DNA of 17,075 nt from Bacillota bacterium (lineage in GTDB: Bacteria; Bacillota; Clostridia; Lachnospirales; CAG-274): contig JAGAHK010000108.1 of assembly GCA_017627115.1 (NCBI GenBank), positions 1 through 17,075 of the forward strand, given 5' to 3'. How positions within the stretch are numbered: the first letter of the stretch is position 1; each line of letters opens with the position of its first letter. The notes below the pieces were generated by a model that saw only the letters and a list, made by a program, of their open reading frames with translations, made no database searches and was not told where the DNA came from. The translations under genes were made by a program, and so were the position numbers. Below are positions 7,869 through 16,312 of this stretch, in pieces.

Positions 7869-8687
7869 ATGGCAGATTATGAAGTACAGAAGATAGAACT
7901 GACAGGAGTACCGAATGCAAGGCAGCTTGGCGGCTATATCGGGCACGGCGGCAAAAAGGTGAAAAACAATGTTTTGCTGCGCACTGGCTCGCTTACAGGT
8001 GCAAACGAAAACACAATAAAACAGCTTGAAACATATTATAATTTAGGCAGTCTTATAGACTTGCGCATGAGACCCGAACGTGAGGTGCAGCCCGATCCCG
8101 ATATTTCGGGTGCAGAGTATTATCCTCTTTCCGTGCTTGATTCGCTTGTGGTGGATGAAAAGGATCTTGAAGCATATCTGAAAGCTTTTGCTCTTGCAGA
8201 CCTCGGTCAGCGTTATAAACTGCTGTTTGAAAGCAATATAAAAATAGATACTGCCGATATATATTCACAGATAGCTTTCAGCGAAAGCGGCATTGCGGGA
8301 TATACACGTATGTTTGAGATACTGCTTGACAATCCGGAAAATTCGGCGGTTTTGTTCCACTGTACACAGGGCAAGGACAGAACGGGTATTGCCGCAGCAC
8401 TTATCTTATCGGCGCTTGGCGTTGACAGACAGACTATAATTGAAGATTATCTTCTTACAAATGTTGCTTACGCAGACACCATAGAGGCTCTGCGTGAGGA
8501 GGTAATGCGCATAAAGCCCGAAATGCTCGAATTTGCGCTTTTTGTCGAAAGCGTTAATGCCGCATTTATCCAACCTGTTTTTGATACTATGGATAAGGAA
8601 TACGGCAGCGCTTTGGGATTTATACAAAATGCTCTCAAAGTGAGCGATAAGGGCATAGAGGAACTTCGCAGGCTTTATCTTGAATAA
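7869..8687 (+). CDS. Protein-tyrosine phosphatase, HCxxGKDRTG (IphP/Y_phosphatase3) family
   Basis: This 272-residue protein carries the active-site P-loop HCTQGKDRTG (164-173) with nucleophile Cys165 and phosphate-binding Arg171. The Lys-Asp after Gly is typical of the bacterial tyrosine or dual-specificity phosphatases related to IphP, LipA and Mycobacterium PtpB. The N-terminal block GVPNARQLGGY (13-23) and the SLIDLRMRPE segment (61-70) are also characteristic. There is no signal peptide or membrane helix, so it should be cytoplasmic. Substrates could be phosphotyrosine proteins or phosphoinositides; the sequence does not decide. It is read from its own strong promoter, divergently from carB, and the next gene follows after 61 bases. 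The family call is firm and the biological role open. Confidence 0.92.
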   Translation: MADYEVQKIELTGVPNARQLGGYIGHGGKKVKNNVLLRTGSLTGANENTIKQLETYYNLGSLIDLRMRPEREVQPDPDISGAEYYPLSVLDSLVVDEKDLEAYLKAFALADLGQRYKLLFESNIKIDTADIYSQIAFSESGIAGYTRMFEILLDNPENSAVLFHCTQGKDRTGIAAALILSALGVDRQTIIEDYLLTNVAYADTIEALREEVMRIKPEMLEFALFVESVNAAFIQPVFDTMDKEYGSALGFIQNALKVSDKGIEELRRLYLE

Positions 8688-8748
8688 GCTTTTTGCGATC
8701 TGTATTTTAAAGGTGAAAGAATAATTTACGGGGAAAGGGGTGGCTTTT

Positions 8749-9159
8749 ATGAAATTCAGGTATGTAAGGATACAGGGCAAGGAACTTGCCGAGAACACAA
8801 AGTATGCAAAAGGTGTTTTCAGTATGTGCTGGCAGCTTGTTCAGGACGATGTTATGGAAGAAGAGGACGCCGACTTGTTCAAGGAGATAGACAAATGGTT
8901 TTCGGAAGTGCTGCCATACCCGCCGCAGTGTAAAAACCAGGAAAAAGTCGTCTGCTTTTTCAAGACGGAAAATTCGGATGAAATGATGAAAATGATCGGC
9001 CCCGCAATGTGGCTGCTTGAAAAATATAATCATCCGTTTTATGTGGTATACACGAATTTTCCCGGAGAAATAGTATATGAGGACAAGTATCAGGTGGCAG
9101 TTAAAGTTGACGATGATGTCAGGGTAGAAAAACTCCAGCAGTCATGGACGCCCGAATAA
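8749..9159 (+). CDS. Conserved-looking small protein of unknown function
   Basis: I do not recognise this 136-residue protein. It has no signal peptide or membrane helix, is acidic and rich in aromatic residues, and looks like a compact soluble alpha/beta domain: MKFRYVRIQG as a first strand, an acidic helix (about 33-55), then a hydrophobic strand VVCFF (67-71) and a late strand pair FYVVYTNF (97-104) and KYQVAVKV (113-120). Cys27, Cys61 and Cys69 form no recognisable motif. The ATG at 8749 follows AAGGGG by eight bases; a GTG at 8740 overlaps that site and is less likely. It follows the phosphatase on the same strand after 61 bases with no terminator seen, so it may share that promoter. A possible link to the phosphatase is only positional. 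Confidence 0.75.
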   Translation: MKFRYVRIQGKELAENTKYAKGVFSMCWQLVQDDVMEEEDADLFKEIDKWFSEVLPYPPQCKNQEKVVCFFKTENSDEMMKMIGPAMWLLEKYNHPFYVVYTNFPGEIVYEDKYQVAVKVDDDVRVEKLQQSWTPE

Positions 9160-9203
9160 ATAATAACCTGTTTGACGTTGGATTTTGGGCATTATCTTTT
9201 TGC

Positions 9204-9212
9204 TGTTATAAT
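9204..9212 (+). promoter_or_regulatory. Extended -10 promoter before the CotH-dockerin gene
   Basis: TGTTATAAT is a perfect extended -10. No good -35 lies 17 bases upstream; a TTGACG at 9172-9177 is too far away for this box. Transcription would start near 9219, giving a leader of about 72 bases before the ATG at 9291. Between here and that ATG I see only an AT-rich leader and a weak ribosome site, AAGGAAAA. Confidence 0.6.
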
Positions 9213-9290
9213 TCGGCTGGAAGATTGCCAATATTTCTGCGGAATACGAATATCATTGACTAAATTTTTTAATAAATTAAGGAAAAAACT

Positions 9291-11534
9291 ATGAGCAGAT
9301 CTGTTTTTTTTAGGAAATTAACGGCAGCCGTGTTTTCGGCTTTTATTATCGGCGCAGCCGCGGAGGTTTATGCGGCGGAGTATGAAAATGTACCTGTTTC
9401 GCGTTTTCGCGTAAGCAATATATCGCCTATGGTGGAGACCGATATGGATTATACCGATTGGCAGTACAACGAGTGGGATGACGACCATGTTGTCTATCTG
9501 CCTGCGACTGCCGACCGCAGCAGTCTTGTGATAGATATTGACTGCGAGGGCGAACTTTGTCTTAACGGTGTGCCCGTGGTTTCGGGCAAAATTACGGATA
9601 TACTGTCTTCCGCCGATGAATTCAAAGTTACGGTCAACGGCACAGACTGCGGCAGACTGCGCGTTATGCAGTCAAACCTCGGCTGTATTTATATCGCAAC
9701 GTCAACGGGAGGTCTTGATGCTCTCGATAAAAACAAATACCTTACCGAAACGGGCAAGGCGCTTATGCTTGACAGTGACGGCGTTATCGTGTACGAAGGA
9801 GATATTGAAAAACTGACTTCGCACGGCAATTCGTCGTGGAATTACAGCAAGAAAAAACCGTATAATCTTAAACTGCCCGCAAAAGCTGACCTTTACGGTA
9901 TGGGCAAGGCGAAAAAATGGGCACTTATAGCAAATTATCTCGACCATTCCATGATTCGCAACAAAATAACTATGGAAATGAGCCGCGCAGTCGGTATGGA
10001 ATATGTTATGGATTCTGTTTTTGCCGATCTGTATGCGGACGGTTCGTACCGCGGTACATATGAGCTTTATGAGCGTGTGCAGATACAGAAAAACCGAGTG
10101 AATATCCGCGATCTTGAAGAAGAGACCGAAAAAATGAATGTATACAGTCTTGACCAATATCCCCGCATTGCGGTGGGCGCTGAAAATACGGGCACTTTCC
10201 GCCCCGACAGCTATAAATACTATGATATACCCGAAGACCCCGAAGATATAACGGGCGGCTACCTTTTGCAGTTTCAGCTGTGGAACAGGTACGGTTCAAA
10301 GGCTGAAAGCGGCTTTTGTACATCTCACGGCAAGGCAGTGGAGATAGACAGTCCCGAATATGCGTCAAAGGCACAGACGGAATATATACGCACCTTTGTG
10401 CAGGAGCTTGAAAATGCGATATATTCCGAAACGGGCTATAACGAACTTGGCAGGCATTACAGTGATTATATGGATGTGGACTCTTTCATCAGGGCTTATC
10501 TTGTTGAGGAGATAAGTATGGATATAGATGCCGAGAATACAAGCTTTTTTATGTATAAAGACAGCGACCTTAAAGGCGACGGCAAACTGCATTTTGCTCC
10601 ATCGTGGGATTTTGACTTTGCATACGGCTGTTTTCCCACAAGCCGCACAAATGAGAACGGCGAAATGGTATATTCCTATAAGACGGACAATCTCTATGCC
10701 GCAAAAGCGCCAAACAGCGGTTACGGCGAGGATTATATAATACAAAACAACCTTTCCGTCAGCGGCACCAATTGGGCGGGCAGTCTGATGAAAAAAGAGG
10801 AATTTGTAAAACGCACGGCGAAAATATATTACGAACAATTTGAGCCGTATCTTACAAAAATGGCATACGGCACCGAACCACTCATCTATGAAACGGCGCG
10901 CGGCATACTCGGCTCTGCCGAAATGAGCAATGTAAGGTGGCATACCTACGGCGGCAGAGACTACACCGTGTTCGGCTCGTCAAGCGGCAAGGACTTTATG
11001 GCTTCGGTCGAACTTGTACGGGATTTTGTGAAAAAACGCAAAGATTATCTTGATGAATATTGGAAACCATATTATAATATAGAGGTCGATGAAACCACGA
11101 CGGAAACAACGACCGAAACAACAACAGAAAATACAACAGAAAATACAACAGAAACAATGACCGAAACCGCAACGGAGAGTATGACCGGATCAACAACGGA
11201 AAATACAACTTCGACCACAGCCGAAACTTTTACGGAGTTCACGACAGAGACGGTATCGGCAAACGTAAATGAAACGGAAGACACTTCAAAAACTTATGCA
11301 GAGGTTTTTGTTTACGGCGATGTCAACTGTGACGGCAAAGTGGCGGCGGATGATGCGGCATTCGTGCTTCAGAAAACACTTAACAGTGCTTTTGTTATGC
11401 CGATAGAGAAAAAAACGCCGGATTGGATAAGGTACAGCGATGTCGGCCTTGACGGCAAGACGGCGGCGGACGATGCGGCAATGATATTGCAGAAAGTGCT
11501 TTCTTCATCATATAAAATGCCGTGTGAAAAATAA
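9291..11534 (+). CDS. Secreted CotH-kinase family protein with C-terminal dockerin
   Basis: This 747-residue protein starts with a signal peptide (basic start, hydrophobic core, AxA-type cleavage near 27-29). The CotH domain spans about 125-590. It includes HGNSSWNY, WALIANYLDHSMIRNK (N215 to D218 region), YRGTYELYERVQIQKNRVNI and SWDFDFAYG, whose D440 and D442 match the metal-binding Asp pair of CotH kinases. A Thr/Glu linker (about 600-672) leads to a dockerin (about 674-747) with two EF-hand-like loops starting at D677 and D717. CotH of Bacillus is an atypical protein kinase acting on spore coat proteins. A dockerin instead suggests attachment to a scaffoldin cohesin on a cellulosome-like complex or the cell surface. 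The substrate is unknown. The gene has its own promoter, and the mini-adaptor gene follows after 80 bases with no clear terminator. Confidence 0.93.
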   Translation: MSRSVFFRKLTAAVFSAFIIGAAAEVYAAEYENVPVSRFRVSNISPMVETDMDYTDWQYNEWDDDHVVYLPATADRSSLVIDIDCEGELCLNGVPVVSGKITDILSSADEFKVTVNGTDCGRLRVMQSNLGCIYIATSTGGLDALDKNKYLTETGKALMLDSDGVIVYEGDIEKLTSHGNSSWNYSKKKPYNLKLPAKADLYGMGKAKKWALIANYLDHSMIRNKITMEMSRAVGMEYVMDSVFADLYADGSYRGTYELYERVQIQKNRVNIRDLEEETEKMNVYSLDQYPRIAVGAENTGTFRPDSYKYYDIPEDPEDITGGYLLQFQLWNRYGSKAESGFCTSHGKAVEIDSPEYASKAQTEYIRTFVQELENAIYSETGYNELGRHYSDYMDVDSFIRAYLVEEISMDIDAENTSFFMYKDSDLKGDGKLHFAPSWDFDFAYGCFPTSRTNENGEMVYSYKTDNLYAAKAPNSGYGEDYIIQNNLSVSGTNWAGSLMKKEEFVKRTAKIYYEQFEPYLTKMAYGTEPLIYETARGILGSAEMSNVRWHTYGGRDYTVFGSSSGKDFMASVELVRDFVKKRKDYLDEYWKPYYNIEVDETTTETTTETTTENTTENTTETMTETATESMTGSTTENTTSTTAETFTEFTTETVSANVNETEDTSKTYAEVFVYGDVNCDGKVAADDAAFVLQKTLNSAFVMPIEKKTPDWIRYSDVGLDGKTAADDAAMILQKVLSSSYKMPCEK
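11121..11156 (+). repeat. 12-bp tandem repeats in the Thr/Glu linker
   Basis: The unit ACAACAGAAAAT occurs twice exactly (11121-11132, 11133-11144) and is followed by a copy with one changed codon (11145-11156). It encodes Thr-Thr-Glu-Asn repeats. Similar degenerate Thr/Glu codons extend from 11091 to about 11250, so the linker seems to have grown by in-frame slippage. Confidence 0.85.
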
Positions 11535-11614
11535 AGCAAACAGTATAAGCCCTCGTACCGCAGGGGATAGGGGCATCATAAAAAACAGGCAAAAAATATC
11601 CGAAAGGAAAAATT

Positions 11615-11839
11615 ATGGACGAAAATATTTTCAGAAAAAAAACTATTGAGAGGATAACCTCACCCGAAAAACTTGATGATTTTTTGCAGGTGGCAAGACC
11701 AAAGGTATGGATAATAATGTCCGCTATCATCATCCTTATAATCGGGGCTGCCGTGTGGGCTACTTTCGGCGTGGTGACCATCAGGGATGAAAACGGTGAG
11801 AACATGACCATTCATCCGATAGAATTTGTAATAAACTGA
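11615..11839 (+). CDS. Mini NHLM HlyD-like protein (adaptor N-terminus only)
   Basis: This 74-residue protein opens with MDENIFRKKTIERITSPEKL, closely resembling the cytoplasmic start of HlyD-family secretion proteins of NHLM bacteriocin export systems. One membrane helix follows (about 31-53) and then only about 20 outer residues. Normal adaptors of this family have some 400 residues, with a coiled coil and barrel after the helix; all that is missing. The downstream exporter starts only 73 bases past the stop, so there is no room for a frameshifted remainder. The ATG follows AAAGGAAAA, a reasonable ribosome site. It immediately precedes the two ABC exporter genes, as the adaptor gene does in NHLM loci. 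It could be a shortened functional anchor or chaperone for the exporter, or a remnant. Resemblance is from memory of the family, not a search. Confidence 0.75.
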   Translation: MDENIFRKKTIERITSPEKLDDFLQVARPKVWIIMSAIIILIIGAAVWATFGVVTIRDENGENMTIHPIEFVIN

Positions 11840-11912
11840 CCGTTAAGGAAACAGTATCGGATCGTATACGGAGCTAAAACGGATCTTAAATTTGTTGATT
11901 GGAACTTTGCTT

Positions 11913-14102
11913 ATGGATAAGAAGATAAAAGAACCTATTTTAAAGGGTGTTGCAAAAACACCCGTTATTATGCAGATGGAAGCGCTGGAGTGCGGAGCGG
12001 CTGCTCTTGCGATGGTGCTTGCATATTATGACAAATGGATACCGCTTGAACAGGTGCGCCTTGACTGCGGCGTTTCGCGTGACGGCTCGAATGCCAAAAA
12101 TATTATGTCTGCCGCACGCAGCTACGGCCTTGTTGCCGAGGGTTTCAAAACCGAACCCGAGGAACTGCGTGACGGCGGTCAGTTTCCCTGTATCCTTCAC
12201 TGGGAATTTAACCATTTTGTGGTATGCAACGGTTTTAAAGGCGATAAAGTTTATATAAACGACCCCGCCAACGGCAGTAGAGTCATAAATATGGAAGAAT
12301 TTGACAGGGCTTTTACGGGCGTTTGCATAATGTTTGAGCCGGGTGAGGGTTTTGAACCTTCGGGCAGCAAAAAAAGCGTACTTAAATTCGTGAAAGAACA
12401 TATGAGCGGAACAACGGCGGCAGTGCTTTTTGTATTCACGGCAACGCTTATCGCAACGGGGCTTCAGGTAGCTACAGCAGGATTTTCGCGCGTTTTTATG
12501 GATTATCTGCTCCCGGGTACCAACGATAATCTGCTTGTGAAATTCACCGTGGGTCTCGGCATACTGACGGCGCTTAAAGTGCTTGTTGATGTTGTTCGCA
12601 CGGTCTATTCGTTAAGATTGAACGGTAAGATGGCGGTGGTGGGCAATACTTCATATATGTGGCACGTTCTCCGCTTACCTATGGAGTTTTTCTCGCAGAG
12701 ATCCGCAGGAGATATTCTTTTAAGGCAAAAGACGAATGCTTCCGTTGCATCAAGTATGGTAAACAGCGTTGCGCCGCTTTTGCTCAATTTTATAATGCTT
12801 ATTTTCTATTTTGTCGTTATGCTGCGTTACAGCCCTATGCTGACGGCTGTCGGTGTTACGGCAGTGATAGTCAACCTTGTTATTTCAAGGATGATCGCCG
12901 TAAAACAGCAGAATATAACCAGAATACTTATGCGCGACAAAGGCAAACTTGCCTCCATAAGCGTGTCGGGCATTGAAATGATAGAGACCATAAAGGCAAG
13001 CGGCGCCGAAAACGGTTGGTTTGAGCGCTGGTCGGGCTATCAGGCTGCCGTAAACGTACAGAATGAAAACTATGCGCAGGAAGGCTATTATCTCGGCTCT
13101 GTGCCGCGCTTTGTGACCGAGCTTGCAAATACGCTGGTAATGGTGCTTGGCGTGCTGCTTGTCATGCGTCATCGTTTCAGTCTCGGTATGATATACATAT
13201 TCCAGAGCTTCCTCGGAAGTTTTACCGCACCTGCAAACTCCGTTATGTCGGTTGGCAGGAAGTTTATAGAGATGCGCACGGATATGGAGCGTATCGACGA
13301 TGTTATGAAATATCCGTCAGCTTTTGAAGATAATGAAAATTCGGAAGAGCGCACAGGCGAAAATAATGAAGAAATGAACAAACTGAGTGGTGCTGTGGAG
13401 ATCAAAAATCTTACTTTCGGATATTCAAGGCTTGAAGAACCCGTGATCAAAAATCTTGACCTCAGCATAAAGCAGGGACAGAGAATAGCTGTTGTCGGTG
13501 CATCGGGCTGTGGCAAATCCACGGTGTCAAAGCTTGTTTCGGGCTTATACAAACCGTGGGAGGGCGAGATACTTTTTGACGGCAAAAGATTTGACGAGAT
13601 AGACCGCGGTATATTCACAGGCTCCGTTGCGGTCGTCGATCAGGATATAACGCTTTTTGAAGACACCATAGCAAACAACATCCGTATGTGGGATGAAAGT
13701 ATAGAGGATTTTGAGATCATACTTGCCGCAAGGGATGCAAAACTGCATGATGATATAATGCAGCGCCCGGGCGGTTATCAGTATAAGCTTTGTGAGGGCG
13801 GACGCGACCTTTCCGGCGGTCAGAGACAAAGGCTCGAGATAGCGCGTGTGCTTGCACAGGATCCCACTCTTGTTATTCTTGACGAGGCAACGAGCGCTCT
13901 TGATGCAAAGACCGAGCATGAGGTCGTAAATGCAATAAATCAGCGGGGTATAACCTGTATAGTTATTGCACACCGCCTTTCCGCTATCAGAGACTGCGAC
14001 GAGATAGTCGTGCTTGAAAAAGGCGTGGTAAAAGAACGCGGCACGCATAAAGAACTTATGGCCAAAAACGGTTATTATGCCGAATTGGTATCGAATGAAT
14101 AG
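11913..14102 (+). CDS. NHLM-type peptidase-containing ABC exporter (C39 peptidase, TMD, ATPase)
   Basis: This 729-residue fusion has three parts. The N-terminal C39 peptidase (about 15-145) has a complete triad: Cys27 in QMEALECGAAAL, His101 in FNHFVV and Asp117 in INDP. A six-helix exporter domain spans about 160-450. The ATPase (about 485-729) has Walker A GASGCGKST (529-537), signature LSGGQ (633-637), Walker B D657/E658 and His687. Such proteins cut the leader of a peptide after a double-Gly type site and export the rest. The N-terminus and partner genes match the NHLM bacteriocin family (NHLP/Nif11-type leaders). ATG 11913 is chosen; TTG codons from 11892 are in frame but give an unrelated start, and the ribosome site is weak either way. 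The second ABC gene follows after 9 bases. No precursor is visible. Confidence 0.93.
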   Translation: MDKKIKEPILKGVAKTPVIMQMEALECGAAALAMVLAYYDKWIPLEQVRLDCGVSRDGSNAKNIMSAARSYGLVAEGFKTEPEELRDGGQFPCILHWEFNHFVVCNGFKGDKVYINDPANGSRVINMEEFDRAFTGVCIMFEPGEGFEPSGSKKSVLKFVKEHMSGTTAAVLFVFTATLIATGLQVATAGFSRVFMDYLLPGTNDNLLVKFTVGLGILTALKVLVDVVRTVYSLRLNGKMAVVGNTSYMWHVLRLPMEFFSQRSAGDILLRQKTNASVASSMVNSVAPLLLNFIMLIFYFVVMLRYSPMLTAVGVTAVIVNLVISRMIAVKQQNITRILMRDKGKLASISVSGIEMIETIKASGAENGWFERWSGYQAAVNVQNENYAQEGYYLGSVPRFVTELANTLVMVLGVLLVMRHRFSLGMIYIFQSFLGSFTAPANSVMSVGRKFIEMRTDMERIDDVMKYPSAFEDNENSEERTGENNEEMNKLSGAVEIKNLTFGYSRLEEPVIKNLDLSIKQGQRIAVVGASGCGKSTVSKLVSGLYKPWEGEILFDGKRFDEIDRGIFTGSVAVVDQDITLFEDTIANNIRMWDESIEDFEIILAARDAKLHDDIMQRPGGYQYKLCEGGRDLSGGQRQRLEIARVLAQDPTLVILDEATSALDAKTEHEVVNAINQRGITCIVIAHRLSAIRDCDEIVVLEKGVVKERGTHKELMAKNGYYAELVSNE

Positions 14103-14111
14103 AGGTAAACG

Positions 14112-16292
14112 ATGGGTTGGTTCAGTGAACAGATAGAACAAAGAAAAAAACAGGATAATGAGGTCTTTGAGGATGCTTTTATCAGGCTTGCGGGGTCTGT
14201 TCTCGGCGAGGAGGAGGCTGCGCGTTTAAGCGGCAGAAACCCGAATATACGCGATGCGGTAAAGGGCATACTGCGCTATTACGGGATAAAAGAGCATGAT
14301 ATCCCCTCAAATATAACCGACTTCAGTGAAAAGCTTGAATATGTTTTTCGCCCCAAAGGCATAATGTACCGCAGTGTTACGCTTGAAAAAGGCTGGTATA
14401 AGGAGGCTTACGGTCCTATGCTTGCATGGCATGAGGACACAGGTGAGCCTGTGGCGCTGCTTCCGAAGGGCAATATCTATTATTTTTATGACGATGCCGT
14501 GGGCAAGTCGGTAAAAGTCACATCCAAAACAGAAGAATACATCTCCGAACAGGCTATATTGTTTTACGAGCCTTTTCCGCTGAAAAAGCTGAATGTGGCG
14601 GAACTGCTGAAATATATGGTAAGCAGGCTTAACTTGCATGATGTTGTTGCGCTTGCGGCGGCTTCGGCGGTAGTTATCCTTATAGGTATGCTTACTCCCG
14701 TATTCAATAAAACTCTGTTTTCAACAGTCGTTCTGTCGGGCTCTGATACCGTGCTTGCGGCCATAGCCGTGTTTATGATAAGTGCGGTCATCTCAAAGCA
14801 TCTTTTTGAGATAGTCAAAGAGATACTGACAGAGGCTGTCGGCACAAAAACAAGTCTTTCGGCAGAGGCGGCGGCCATGATGCGTGTGCTTTCGCTTCCT
14901 CCCGATTTTTTCAAAGACTACAGTGCAGGCGAACTTGCCAACAGAATAGGCTATATACAGTCATTTTGTCAGTTGATGGTGAGCTCCGTTTTCTCAACGG
15001 GTCTTACAAGTATACTTTCTCTTGTTTATATTGGTGAAATATTTATTTACGCTCCCGAACTTGTTTCGGCGGCTATAACCATTATTGCCGTAACGGTAGC
15101 TCTTTCGGTCATATCAACGCTGTGGCAGTCGAAAATAAGTTACAGACGCATGCAGTATGCGGCAAAGGAAAACGGTATCGGGTTTTCCTTTATTTCGGGC
15201 ATACAGAAAATAAGACTTGCGGGTGCAGAAAAACGCGCCTTTGCAAAATGGGCGGAAGTCTATGCGGAGGAAGCTTCGCTCACATACGATCCGCCGTTGT
15301 TTTTAAAGCTTAATACAGCGATAAATACGGCAGTTTCACTTGTCGGTCTTATGGTCATCTATTATCTTGCCGTAAGTGCGGATATAGGTGTTGCCGATTT
15401 CTACGCTTTCAATACTTCATACGGCATGGTGCAGGGTGCTTTCATGGCACTTGCAAATACCGCACTTATAATAGCCGATGCAAAGCCAATACTCGATATG
15501 TGCAAGCCCATACTTGAAGCGGAACCCGAAGTGTCGGAAGGCAAGCAGATAGTTACACGTATTAACGGCGGCATAGAGATGAGTAATGTCAGTTTTGCTT
15601 ATAAATCCGATATGCCCAAAGTAATAGACAAACTTAATCTGCGTATACGTCCGGGTCAGTATGTTGCCATAGTCGGTGAAACGGGCTGCGGCAAATCCAC
15701 ACTGATGAGACTTCTGCTCGGTTTTGAAAAACCGCAGAGAGGTGCCGTATACTATGACGGCATAGATATACAAAGAATGGATCTGCGTTCTTTAAGACGC
15801 AAGATCGGTGTTGTTATGCAGGACGGAAAACTTTTTCAAGGCGATATCTTCTCCAATATTGCAATATCCGCTCCCGATATCACGCTCAAAGAAGCGTGGG
15901 ACGCCGCGGAGACCGCAGGCATAGCCGATGATATAAGGCAGATGCCTATGGGTATGAACACCCTTATATCGGAAGGCTCGGGCGGTATTTCGGGCGGACA
16001 GCGCCAAAGGCTTATGATAGCCCGTGCTATTGCATCAAAACCGAAAATACTTATGTTTGACGAGGCAACAAGCGCACTTGACAATATAACACAAAAAAAA
16101 GTATCCGAAGCTTTGGATAAACTCAAATGCACAAGGATAATAATTGCGCACAGGTTATCAACGATAATGCAGTGTGACAGGATAATAGTGCTGAAAAACG
16201 GACAGATAGCTGAAGACGGTACATATTCACAGCTTACGGAAAGCGATGGTCTCTTTGCCGAACTGGTAAGAAGACAGAGACTTGATAAATAA
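14112..16292 (+). CDS. NHLM-type second ABC exporter (TMD-ATPase, non-peptidase N-terminus)
   Basis: This 726-residue protein matches the second ABC protein of NHLM bacteriocin systems. Residues 1-165 form a soluble region with no Cys-His-Asp peptidase triad. It contains RYYGIKEHDIP and a stretch about 85-155 that looks like the domain preceding the helices in this family (YEPFPLKKLNVAELLKYM). Membrane helices span about 178-455. The ATPase (about 475-726) has Walker A GETGCGKST (522-530), signature ISGGQ (626-630), Walker B FDEA with D650/E651, and the AHRLS His switch. The start codon follows AGAGGT, which overlaps the stop of the first exporter, suggesting coupled translation and a heterodimer. 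It probably completes the export channel for the peptide processed by the C39 partner. No catalytic ATPase residue appears lost. Confidence 0.9.
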   Translation: MGWFSEQIEQRKKQDNEVFEDAFIRLAGSVLGEEEAARLSGRNPNIRDAVKGILRYYGIKEHDIPSNITDFSEKLEYVFRPKGIMYRSVTLEKGWYKEAYGPMLAWHEDTGEPVALLPKGNIYYFYDDAVGKSVKVTSKTEEYISEQAILFYEPFPLKKLNVAELLKYMVSRLNLHDVVALAAASAVVILIGMLTPVFNKTLFSTVVLSGSDTVLAAIAVFMISAVISKHLFEIVKEILTEAVGTKTSLSAEAAAMMRVLSLPPDFFKDYSAGELANRIGYIQSFCQLMVSSVFSTGLTSILSLVYIGEIFIYAPELVSAAITIIAVTVALSVISTLWQSKISYRRMQYAAKENGIGFSFISGIQKIRLAGAEKRAFAKWAEVYAEEASLTYDPPLFLKLNTAINTAVSLVGLMVIYYLAVSADIGVADFYAFNTSYGMVQGAFMALANTALIIADAKPILDMCKPILEAEPEVSEGKQIVTRINGGIEMSNVSFAYKSDMPKVIDKLNLRIRPGQYVAIVGETGCGKSTLMRLLLGFEKPQRGAVYYDGIDIQRMDLRSLRRKIGVVMQDGKLFQGDIFSNIAISAPDITLKEAWDAAETAGIADDIRQMPMGMNTLISEGSGGISGGQRQRLMIARAIASKPKILMFDEATSALDNITQKKVSEALDKLKCTRIIIAHRLSTIMQCDRIIVLKNGQIAEDGTYSQLTESDGLFAELVRRQRLDK

Positions 16293-16312
16293 AATGATGA
16301 GGAGATGATGTC

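Noticed and set aside
9172..9177. TTGACG as -35 box for the CotH promoter
   Set aside because: It is 29 bases upstream of the TATAAT at 9207, too far for a sigma-A promoter, and no good -10 lies 17 bases after it.
11072..11284. Minus-strand open frame rich in Val/Ser over the Thr/Glu linker
   Set aside because: It is the complement of the repetitive linker codons, with no start signal and no independent support.
11544..11570. Possible terminator hairpin after the CotH gene (CCCT...AGGG)
   Set aside because: The stem is only about four to five pairs with no following T-run, so it would not terminate.
11840..11912. Remaining part of a frameshifted HlyD adaptor, or an operator
   Set aside because: Seventy-three bases cannot hold the missing adaptor; the repeated CGGATC and the GTATAC palindrome are too short to call an operator.
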